64,000 bases of DNA, taken from contig JAUJYZ010000325.1 of the NCBI GenBank assembly GCA_033675265.1, positions 186,001-250,000 of the forward strand, in the 5' to 3' direction. The translations under genes and the position numbers were made by a program. The notes below the pieces were generated by a model, which saw only the letters and a program-made list of their open reading frames with translations, did no database searches and was not told where the DNA came from. Source of the DNA: Actinostola sp. cb2023 (lineage: Eukaryota > Cnidaria > Anthozoa > Actiniaria > Actinostolidae). This document shows positions 55,801 through 64,000 of the stretch, in pieces (the first letter of the stretch is position 1; the number at the start of each line of letters is the position of its first letter).

Positions 55801-58800
55801 ATTTATTCATCCATTCATCCTTTCATTCATTCCTTTATCCATTCATCTCTTCATCCCTTTATCCATCCATCCATTCATTCCTTTATCCATTTCTTTATTC
55901 ATCCATTCATTCATCCCTTTATCCATCCATCCATCCATCCATTCATTCCTTTATCCATTTCTTTATTCTTTATTCATTTTGTCAGGTGATTAATCAACTG
56001 CTTTGCCAAAGATCAAGGTATGAGTTCTTATCCATGGCTCTTGAAGTCGAGGCTTTTAAGAACAGAGACACGCACCGTCTGCTAAGTGCTGTGGAGTCAG
56101 GCCTGCAACAGAATGTGTTGAATCTAAAGATCAGACTCGTATCCTTCTATTTCAGTTGTACATAACAAAGTACAGTCAATTCTCTAGAGGCACCCACTTA
56201 AACCACGATCTTGGACAAAACTCTTGTTACATTTTACATAATTTGGTAAATTTTTACAATGTGCAGCTGATTTACATATTTCACTCCCCTGCCCCTCCCC
56301 CAGGGGAAGGGGGGACACGCAAATATTCATTGAAATCACAAGGTATTCAAGAATACGTTTCCTGCATTACGACTTTGTAACAGCATTTTTTGTCCAAGAT
56401 TGCATCTACACCTCTAAGGTACACACATGTATATGTCTTTTCCTTCAAGCATCCTCTATTGCTAATGCAAACGCCTTGCTATGCTGGACATTAAGTATAG
56501 TGTAAGCTGGACAGTAAGTGACCGCAATCAAATAACACGTTATTCAAAGCGCAGTTTTCCCGCCAAAACTCAGCTCAAAATTGAATTCTCCAAAATGTAC
56601 TCATTCTTGAGGAAAGGCAAACTTCATTAGACGATGGTAGCAGAATGTGGAGTTAACTGTGTGAAATACTTCTGAGCTGTCTTTCTTAACTATATCTAAT
56701 AAAGACTAACATGGAGAACCCAGCTCTCCAGCCACTCGATCCAAGGCGTGGTACCATAGACAGCCGAGATATCTTCCTTGGTCACGTGCACAAGATCTTA
56801 GAACCACTAGAGGCTAGCACATCACGTGACTGCCACCTCTTTCAGATGTATAGTCAAGTATTAGAATGGAGCAATAGCCTGGTAGACAGTCTACGTCGTT
56901 TGGTGTCTGCAGTAGGTTCTACTGAACAAACACAGACAAATGTGTTAAGGAAACTGTAAGTACATGTATCTTCACGCTCGGTGTTTTTTTTTTTTTTTTT
57001 TGCTAATAAATTTATTTGAGTGTAAAAAATGTCACATTCGCTCGGTATTTGATAATAATAATGACTTATTTGAACACGATATAAATACTGGGCAAGAAAT
57101 AAATATAAAGACTACGAGAAGCGCGCGCATAATCTAAGAAAATATGAGAAATTCCACTTTTATCGTCTCTTTCGAACCCAGCTCTTCTCTACTGCTCTTT
57201 GCCGCGCGCGTAGATAAAGTGGGTCCAGTTCTGGAATAATCCAGACCGAACTGGTGTGTTCACAGGCAGCCCAACCATTGCTTTTGAGGCTACTAAATAA
57301 TGAAATAAAATGATATTTGCCGCCTTTTTGATGGGTTTCCTGTGGTAGAGCGCGCGTGCGCAATACGTAAGGTTGGGTTCCCTGTGCATAGAAATGTATG
57401 ATGTTGGGATCCCTGTGCGCGTCCCGCAGTACATGTGTACATTGCTGCGGGCACTTCTTACAGGACGTACACAGGGATCCCAACACAAGACATTTTTATG
57501 CACAGGGCACCCAACCTTACGTATTGCGCGCGTGCTCTACCACAGGAAACCCATCAAAAAACGACGCAAATATATTTTTATTAGCCTCAAAAGCAATGGT
57601 TGGGCTGCCTATGGTGTGTTCCGGTTTTTTGTTTTTTTGTTTTTTGCGGTCCGTGATTAAAATCAGCGGACAGACAGACCGTTCTGTTGGGTCAAATGGA
57701 CTCTCTACTTGTTTGACAGAGAACAGATTCTACAGCAATGCTTGAAGGTGTTGTATGGCAAGTCCAACAAACCTGGAGGATTTACTAACGTTGGACTACG
57801 GGTATGTGTAGTTGGAAAGCTATGAACAATAATTCTTACCCACCCCTCCCTTCACTCTCCCTCCACTTCCCACCCCTCCCATCCCCCGGCTGTTGAAACT
57901 TTCCAATCCGATAATTTTTTATTTATTTTTTTCAATCCGATAACTATGTAGTCTCCCTCGCAGCCGTGCTAAGTGACTAATAACTATGATGACATTTTGG
58001 AACTGTGAAAATAATTCTCCCCTCTTAGATTGCTTCGTCTTTTCCCCTCAAAACTAGATGAGTCTTGACTAGTTTTGTTCATTGTCCGTTACTACATTTC
58101 AGCGTTTAGATTCGCTGGTCCAACTTGAGAACCTTCTGTCTTCTCTTGAACAATCGATCAAAGACGTCATTAAAGACGTGGAAGCTAAGAAAAAGGTAAC
58201 ATCTGCATCAATATTGTGCTACTTACAGGCATTTGCCTTTGTATCGAGTCGTTTTCGTACGAGTGGGAAGTAGTTGCAGTACAGTTCGTGCCGTGCGGTG
58301 ACCGTATCGCGCCATCATCGTGCCGTATCCAAGCATTCTGATTGGTTGAGTAATGATTTTGCGCGCTGTGATTGGTTGAATACAATGTGTTCGATTCCGT
58401 ACCCATGACCGTAACTCCGTGCCGTAGGTTTCCCACTCATACGAAAACGACTCTATTGTGCGAAACATTGCGTTGTGCTTTCGTCGCTGGATAATCTAGA
58501 GCCGTTTTGTAATGAACAGACACGCAAATCTTTCGGCTGAGCTAAGGAAAGCTGAGGTAGATTGACTGTATGCTAAAGAAAGACCGAATGATTTTGTAAA
58601 CTCTGTCATGTTTTTGATTGACGGGAACCCAATGCAATGTTTAGAAGACTGGCACAAAAACCTGTACACGTGCTATAAGCACAGGGGCAGGGGGGGGATG
58701 GGGGGGGGGGGTGGGGCATTTGCCCCATTCCTTTAGCAAGGCGAAAAATATACCAAAAAGTACTCAATCTCGTCCCCAGAGCCTGCGTTACTTTCGGCCA

Positions 58801-60639
58801 GCGGCGAGAACGTAGGCTCTGGCATAATCCATTTTTTGGGAACAGGATTTCTTGTTCTTCCGGTTTTAGAGCGCATGCGCAAGTTAGCTGGGCAGTTGGT
58901 TGTTGTCGATTCAAATTGTCGATTCAGGTTCGAAAGGTTTCATTAGGGAATAGAGTACGCTTTAAAAGCACTTGGTAAAGAAGATATAACAGTGAAAGAA
59001 GCGCAGTATCTGAAGTCTTTATTAAAAGCAGTGGTTTTACAGCAGAAGGATACGCGAACAGTTCTTCCTACGGGTTTATATTTACTCGTGTCTACTTTAC
59101 ATATCAGTTAATTATTTGATTCTATCATCTTCATCTTCTCTGGTTATTGTTGTCTCTCCTTCAAATGTATTTCTTTTGAATCTTTCGCCTTCGTAAGCAC
59201 CTCGATTGGCACCGCCTTTCAGTTGCTAGCCTAAAGAATATTAGATTTACGATCGACATGTTCTTTAATAACCATCACCGTCTTCGTGAGCTTCGTTTGA
59301 AAACTTTCCAAGACACTTCGAGATACATATAAGCTTAGATAAACTGGATTTTTCTCTGTGCTTAGATATTGTAATATTGCAGATCGAGGCGACATGTTTA
59401 AAAACTGAACATGTCAATGAAACCGTTGAAAAATGTTAATTTTTGTTTTGAACGGAAGTTGGGACACCGGGTTGTTTTGACAACTCAATTTTCATTGGAT
59501 ATATTTCATTTCCGGAATATTGCGCGTGCGTAGTTTCTAAAATGGAATAGCCAATCAAATTGTCTCAAAAATGGATTATGCCAGAGCCTACGTTCTTCGC
59601 CGCTGGCCGAAAGTAACGCAGGCTCTGGGGACGAGATTGAAAAAGTACGGAGAACTGTACTATTTTCATTTATTTTTTGCTTTTAAATACGTACTGTCCC
59701 CCCTTCAATTTTGGGTTATGTACGGCCCAGAAATGTAGTGAGTGTCTCTTGAGCCAGTCATTAATTATCTCTGACTTCTTCTCAGTCGATCGAACAATCC
59801 ACTCTACAGAACAAGATGGCGGATCAATACATTTTACCACAATCCTTTGCGCGCATAAACACCAACACCTCGTGCAAACTTTAGAACAGAGAGTTTTGGA
59901 AAGTGGTCAGTGTCACTGATCTAGGTTCGCAATAGGTTTGTGGTAAAATGTATAGAATGTATATATGTTTTTCTGTACTGTGGATTGTCAGCAAACACTT
60001 TTGTTATGAAACCTTGATTTCTTAGTCGATGGCTGTAATTATCACCTCTTGTAAGCGACCACTTCCAATATGCCACTTCACGCTGTCGTCCGCCATTTTG
60101 AATTGGGACAAACGCGGCAAAATTTATAGAAACTGGATCACTTTGACTTGCCGTAAACGTGTCGAACGTTTTATTTTGAAAACAAAAATATTTTTTCTCG
60201 ATTTGTAGCCTTCCAATACCCATCATATTATAGGACATAAATAGCAAAGAAATGATAAGTTTTTGAAAATCCAGCGAAATCAAGCGGATTTACGGCAAGT
60301 CAAAGTGATCCAGATTTCTATAAATTTTGCCGCGTTTGCCCCAATTCAAAATGGCGGACGACAGCGTGAAGTGGCTTATTGTGTTACAATAGGTATGGTC
60401 GCCTACGAGAGGTGTACGTGCTTGCTCTGCGCAAACAGGGCTTTCCAAATTAACGCAGAGCGCAGAGTCTCGGAGAAATATCGACGACATTTATTCTCTT
60501 CCAGATTCTTCGATCAGACGGCTTGAAAGCGATGGAACGAGACGTGTTTTTGTGTTTCTTTAACGACACAGCGAGACTACGACGTACTTTAGCAGAACTT
60601 GCCGCACGTGTCGACGCACAGATTGTATCAAAAAGATAA
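49882..60639 (+). CDS. HAUS3: HAUS3 (augmin-like complex subunit 3)
   Basis: HAUS3 is a coiled-coil subunit of augmin, which recruits gamma-tubulin to spindle microtubules. I read 17 exons: 49882-50069, 50565-50604, 50687-50760, 50944-51027, 52240-52351, 52806-52872, 53423-53538, 53763-53847, 54141-54198, 54397-54525, 54850-55033, 55986-56138, 56705-56955, 57720-57801, 58103-58195, 58520-58556 and 60505-60639 (TAA). The product is about 628 aa; the human protein is about 600. Landmarks: [111 protein letters not shown] and [15 protein letters not shown]. The start at 49882 begins the family's MS-G...L..IG motif; in-frame upstream codons read like UTR. All junctions agree in phase except exon 15 to 16, which is off by one base. 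Exon 16 could alternatively be mis-bounded. Confidence 0.94.
50183..50252 (+). repeat. Long G-runs in HAUS3 intron 1
   Basis: Three G-runs (about 21, 11 and 15 G) are separated by TGATGTG and TCGTTATGCTGATGTG. The tract can form G-quadruplexes and is likely polymorphic or miscounted in assembly. Confidence 0.95.
51037..52225 (+). repeat. 1.2-kb TCA-triplet array in HAUS3 intron 4
   Basis: (TCA)n with interspersed CAATCATCATCACAATCATCAG and GAGTCGTCATCATCACAATT. This gives a higher-order unit of about 60-65 bp containing CATCACTGTCACAATCATC. It fills nearly the whole intron between exons 4 and 5. The poly-Ser, poly-Ile and poly-His reading frames are artefacts. Confidence 0.95.
52376..52612. 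mobile_element. MITE, GTCGTTTTCGTATGAG family (HAUS3 intron 5)
   Basis: ATAGAGTCGTTTTTGTATGAGTGGGAAACC on the left and CCCACTCATACGAAAACGACTCTAT on the right. The interior has CAACCAATCACAGTGC and ACCAATCAGAATGCTTGG. It is closely similar to the copy at 58243. Confidence 0.85.
52947..53092. mobile_element. MITE, TGCAAGAACA family (copy 4)
   Basis: AGGGTTCCATGCACGAACAACA...GATCTCTGATTAAAATCTAAATTCTCC on the left. AAAGGAGAATTTGGATTTTTATCA and CTTGTTCTTGCATAC follow on the right. It matches the copies at 2519 and 3633 and lies in HAUS3 intron 6. Confidence 0.75.
53126..53372. repeat. Inverted repeat, GTGTTTGCATCAG family
   Basis: GTGTTTGCATCAGACTATGC recurs several times in both orientations (53131, 53145, 53220 and 53335-53360). 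The inner arms CCGTGTTCGCATAGCCTGATGC and CGGGGGTTTGGGAGAAG pair with their inverses. It is a compact nested foldback in HAUS3 intron 6. Confidence 0.7.
53870..54070 (+). repeat. Purine-rich tract (GGGGGAGGGAAG)
   Basis: About 200 bp of almost pure purine on the + strand in HAUS3 intron 8, starting with a 15-G run. It could form G-quadruplex or triplex DNA, which is inference. Confidence 0.9.
55110..55980 (+). repeat. CATT/CATC tetranucleotide arrays in HAUS3 intron 11
   Basis: Degenerate (CATT)n and (CATC)n, with a longer unit around CATCCATTCATTCCTTTATC in the second block (55495-55970). The interruption at 55376-55465 contains a short inverted repeat (GGTTAAAGAAAATCTATAAC / GTTATAGATTTCCTTTAACC). 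The array ends 10 bp before the acceptor of exon 12. Confidence 0.95.
57261..57613. mobile_element. CACAGG-family element in HAUS3 intron 13
   Basis: The ends are CACAGGCAGCCCAACCATTGC and its inverse, the last bases being CCTATG rather than CCTGTG. Perfect 7-bp duplications GTGTGTT flank it (57254-57260 and 57614-57620). The interior is itself palindromic, with GGGATCCCTGTG and CACAGGGATCCC, so the element looks compound. Confidence 0.93.
58243..58456. mobile_element. MITE, GTCGTTTTCGTATGAG family (HAUS3 intron 15)
   Basis: ATCGAGTCGTTTTCGTACGAGTGGGAAG on the left and CCCACTCATACGAAAACGACTCTAT on the right. The orientation is opposite to the copy at 52376. The interior has CATTCTGATTGGTTG and CTGTGATTGGTTGAATAC. 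Confidence 0.85.
58766..59640. mobile_element. ~875-bp element with CTCGTCCCCAGAGCC ends
   Basis: TCTCGTCCCCAGAGCCTGCG, followed by TTACTTTCGGCCAGCGGCGA, lies at 58767. The inverse ends at 59637. An inner pair, CGTAGGCTCTGGCATAATCC and its inverse, adds to give arms of about 80 bp. A solo end lies at 40683-40735 and a diverged one at 29439-29480. The interior shows no transposase. It is in HAUS3 intron 16. Confidence 0.85.
59822..59951. mobile_element. MITE, TTTACCACAATCCTTTG family (third copy)
   Basis: ATTTTACCACAATCCTTTGCGCGC on the left and GGTTTGTGGTAAAAT on the right, with CACTGATCTAGGTTCGCA inside. It has the same ends as 15014 and as the satellite-bearing copy at 32164, but not the 78-bp amplified block. 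Confidence 0.8.
60055..60420. repeat. Inverted repeat containing CCGCCATTTTGAATTGG
   Basis: Arms at about 60055-60165 and 60287-60410 are reverse complements (ACTTCACGCTGTCGTCCGCC and its inverse; GATCACTTTGACTTGCCGTAA and its inverse). It is a foldback element in HAUS3 intron 16. Confidence 0.8.
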
Positions 60640-60776
60640 CGTTTATGCTTTCACGATATAAAATACAATAAAAAATAGATCCCATTTCCTTGCTATTCAC
60701 TACAATACGCTCGTTGGGTAGTTTACAGTTACACCCTGACATACATCTATTTCAAAACATGTTGTCGATGATTATA

Positions 60777-60933
60777 GGTCATTCCAAGACCGAACTGCAT
60801 TATGGTAACTTCCTGTATGAAAAGCTGATTGTAACTATTTGAAATCCAAGTTTGACAAATTTTGAATCAAATTTTCTCTGGCATCCACGACATTGAAGCT
60901 GTTACCATAATGCAGTTCGGTCTTGGAATGACC
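60777..60933. mobile_element. MITE with AGGTCATTCCAAGACC ends
   Basis: AGGTCATTCCAAGACCGAAC, continuing TGCATTATGGTAAC, and its exact inverse form arms of about 34 bp around about 90 bp of AT-rich spacer. It lies 140 bp after the HAUS3 stop. Confidence 0.85.
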
Positions 60934-61419
60934 TGGTCTCTCTCGCAGACGAAACTAAGATCGGCTGCGAAGGAGACTACGAATGACCTGATGTCTTCGA
61001 CAACCGTTTTTGAAATAGGTGTATATAATCACTGAAGAACGAATGAACTGAGCATTGCGTGACGACGCTAAACATGGCGAAAGACTATCCTCCCCTTCCC
61101 CGTCATCTACTTGATTTGATACCATGTCCACTGACCCACCCCACCCCTCCCCTGTAGTTTTCCAACCTATGCCAGTACCCAGTACCCCTCGCCCATTTTG
61201 AGCATTGTTGTGCAAATAAAGCATCCACAAGAGGAATAAAAAGAAGCAATCCTACCATGACGTAATCGCTATTTGTAGGGTGTTGCTAGACATCCATATA
61301 TGGTGCACTTGGGTAAGGATACTGATCATCGACTGCTTTTCTTAACAATTGAATTTGATGAATAAGATCTTGTAATGCATAAATGACTAAGTGTTGTTCA
61401 AATTAAATAATATTGTTCA

Positions 61420-63538
61420 AATTTCCATGGGCTATAACTCACGCATTTGGTGCGATTTTGATTGATTTTCTCACATTTCCATGGACTATATATAACTGAC
61501 GCATTTGGTGCGATTTGGACTCATTTTCACACATTTCCATGGGCTATAGTTGGTGCGATTTTGACTCATTTTCTCACATTTCCATGGGCTATAACTCACG
61601 CATTTGGTGCGATTTTGATTGATTTTCTCACATTTCCATGGGCTATAACTCACGCATTTGGTGCGATTTTGATTGATTTTCTCACATTTCCATGGGCTAT
61701 AACTCACGCATTTGGGGCGATTTTGACTCATTTTCTCACATTTCCATGGACTATAACTCACGCATTTGGTGCGATTTGGACTCATTTTCACACATTTCCA
61801 TGGGCTATAGTTGGTGCGATTTTGATTAATTTTCTCACATTTCCATGGGCTATAACTCACGCATTTGGTGCGATTTTGATTGATTTTCTCACATTTCCAT
61901 GGGCTATAACTCACGCAATTGGTGCGATTTTGACTCATTTTCTCACATTTCCATGGGCTATAACTCACGCATTTGGTGCGAATTTGACTCATTTTCTCAC
62001 ACTCACGCATTTGGTGCGATTTTGACTCATTTTCTCACATTTCCATGTGCTATAACTCACGCATTTGGTGCGATTTTGATAGATTTTCTCACATTTCCAT
62101 GGGCTATAACTCACGCATTTGGTGCGATTTTGACTCATTTTCTCACATTTCCATGGGCTATAACTCACGCAATTGGTGCGATTTTGACTCATTTTCTCAC
62201 ATTCCATGGGCTATAACTCACGCATTTGGTGCGATTTTGACTCATTTTCTCACATTTCCATGGGCTATAACTCACGCAATTGGTGCGATTTTGACTCATT
62301 TTCTCACATTTCCATGGGCTATAACTCACGCAGTTGGTGCGATTTTGACTCATTTTCTCACATTTCCATGGGCTATAACTCACGCATTTGGTGCGATTTT
62401 GATTGATTTTCTCACATTTCCATGGGCTATAACTCACGCATTTGGTGCGATTTTGACTCATTTTCTCACATTTCCATGGGCTATAACTCACGCATTTGGT
62501 GCGATTTTGACTCATTTTCTCACATTTCCATGGGCTATAACTCACGCATTTGGTGCGATTTTGATTGATTTTCTCACATTTCCATGGGCTATAACTCACG
62601 CATTTGGTGCGATTTTGATTGATTTTCTCACATTTCCATGGGCTATAACTCACGCAATTGGTGCGATTTTGACTCATTTTCTCACATTTCCATGGGCTAT
62701 AACTCACGCAGTTGGTGCGATTTTGACTCATTTTCTCACATTTCCATGGGCTATAACTCACGCATTTGGTGCGATTTTGATTGATTTTCTCACATTTCCA
62801 TGGCTATATAACTCACGCATTTGGTGCGATTTTGACTCATTTTCTCACATTTCCATGGGCTATAACTCACGCATTTGGTGCGATTTTGATTGATTTTCTC
62901 ACATTTCCATGGGCTATAACGAAACTCACGCAATTGGTGCGATTTTGACTCATTTTCTCACATTTCCATGGGCTATAACTCACGCATTTGGTGCGATTTT
63001 GATTGATTTTCTCACATTTCCATGGGCTATAACTCACGCATTTGGGGCGATTTTGACTCATTTTCTCACATTTCCATGGGCTATAACTCACGCATTTGGT
63101 GCGATTTTGACTCATTTTCCCACATTTCCATGGACTATAACTCACGCATTTGGTGCGATTTGGACTCATTTTCACACATTTCCATGGGCTATAGTTGGTG
63201 CGATTTTGACTCATTTTCTCACATTTCCATGGGCTATAACTCACGCAATTGGTGCGATTTTGACTCATTTTCTCACATTTCCATGGGCTATAAACTCACG
63301 CAGTTGGTGCGATTTTGACTCATTTTCTCACATTTCCACGCATTTGGGGCGATTTTGACTCATTTACTCACATTTCCATGGGCTATAACTCACGCATTTG
63401 GTGCGATTTTGATTGATTTTCTCACATTTCCATGGGCTATAACTCACGCATTTGGGGCGATTTTGACTCATTTTCTCACATTTCCATGGGCTATAACTCA
63501 CGTATTTGGTGCGATTTTGACTCATTTTCTCACATTTT
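61420..63538 (+). repeat. 54-bp satellite downstream of HAUS3
   Basis: About 39 copies of CATTTCCATGGGCTATAACT then CACGCATTTGGTGCGATTTT then GACTCATTTTCTCA. Units are 85-100% alike with two common variants (GACTCATTTT or GATTGATTTT; GCATTTGG or GCAATTGG). Because 54 is a multiple of three and the unit lacks stops in several frames, long artefactual reading frames occur on both strands. Confidence 0.97.
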
Positions 63539-63677
63539 CATTGTTAAATTTCATTTTATATTGACAGTACCTAAAGAATTATATATAAATTATATAAATT
63601 TCTAAATGACGATATATGAATTTGAAACTTGGTCTTGTTCAGTGTCGTTGTGTTGTGACGTCTTTACTTTGTGAATT

Positions 63678-63922
63678 CTAGAAATTATGGTATAAAAACA
63701 CATATGAAAAAGAGCTAGTTACATCGATAATAAAAATGTTTATCAATTCAGAGTTCGTCTTTCTTTTTCTTTGGATCGGCTCCACTGTGTAACCACCCCT
63801 TGTATGAGTCTTCGGACCAGGCTTCCCAATCACATCAAACCACATGTTTGCAATCCATTTGGTTCCTTTTGTGACGTCACATCCGCCATGGTATGTCGTC
63901 AAATCTAATTTTCCGAGCCAGC
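63678..63922 (-). CDS. P4HTM-like prolyl 4-hydroxylase, C-terminal exon only
   Basis: The - strand exon begins after an acceptor (CTTTAATCAG at 63923) and reads in frame [30 protein letters not shown], and onward to TAG at 63678. HGGC-VT-GTKWIAN-W is the C-terminal part of the 2-oxoglutarate/Fe(II) dioxygenase fold. The His is the distal iron ligand, and Lys of GTKW contacts 2-oxoglutarate. It most resembles the transmembrane prolyl 4-hydroxylase P4HTM. The tail after [12 protein letters not shown] is not conserved to my knowledge. The rest of the gene lies beyond 64000. Confidence 0.75.
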
Positions 63923-64000
63923 CTGATTAAAGGATGTGTGGCTAATTAGTATTGGGTGTTGCCATAGAAACACCGCTCAAAGATCACAGTAGGAGTCTGG

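Noticed and set aside
55483..55993. Frames rich in His-Pro-Phe-Ile-Ser
   Set aside because: CATT/CATC tetranucleotide array in HAUS3 intron 11.
61462..63564. Frames up to 282 codons of an 18-residue repeat, on both strands
   Set aside because: 54-bp satellite; an open frame on both strands at once is a property of the unit and not evidence of a gene.

Overview
This is nuclear DNA of an invertebrate animal, AT-rich and intron-dense, with small coding exons bounded by GT-AG introns, tandem repeats of many kinds and short inverted-repeat transposons. An anthozoan cnidarian (coral or sea anemone) fits the style of the dispersed repeats and the gene content. That assignment is inference; no single feature proves it.

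Layout. (1) 1-10671, + strand: DMAP1, a SANT-domain subunit of the NuA4/TIP60 and SRCAP chromatin complexes. Its 5' end lies outside the window. (2) 10.9-15.6 kb: a 52-bp minisatellite and mostly featureless intergenic DNA. (3) 15626-24035, + strand: Cys-loop ligand-gated ion channel A. All exons are readable except the one after the Cys-loop, which survives only as two decayed tandem copies. (4) 24.1-29.3 kb: intergenic DNA with repeats and two weak, possibly FGF-like coding stretches. (5) 29326-38183, + strand: Cys-loop channel B, intact over 8 coding exons (442 aa). A 78-bp satellite of about 3 kb fills one intron. (6) 38.2-41.1 kb: a 32-bp tandem repeat and interleaved inverted repeats. 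(7) 49526-41133, - strand: TTC4, an Hsp90/Hsp70 TPR co-chaperone, with a U12-type AT-AC intron and a 2-kb satellite in another intron. (8) 49882-60639, + strand: HAUS3, an augmin-complex subunit, in 17 exons and head-to-head with TTC4. (9) 61.4-63.5 kb: a 54-bp satellite. (10) 63922-63678, - strand: the last exon of a P4HTM-like prolyl 4-hydroxylase.

How the genes relate. DMAP1, TTC4 and HAUS3 are unrelated housekeeping genes. The two receptors are tandem paralogues with the same intron phases. Both carry the Gly-Glu-Arg pore-entry motif typical of cation channels on a GABA/glycine-receptor scaffold. TTC4 and HAUS3 probably share a short divergent promoter.

Most notable: (a) a family of inverted-repeat elements with CACAGG...CCTGTG ends and 7-bp target duplications, six copies; (b) a satellite that grew from the interior of a short transposon whose single-unit form is still present; (c) the AT-AC intron in TTC4; (d) the predicted cationic pore in both receptors; (e) the one decayed, duplicated exon in receptor A; (f) a minisatellite that repeats a 5' splice site.
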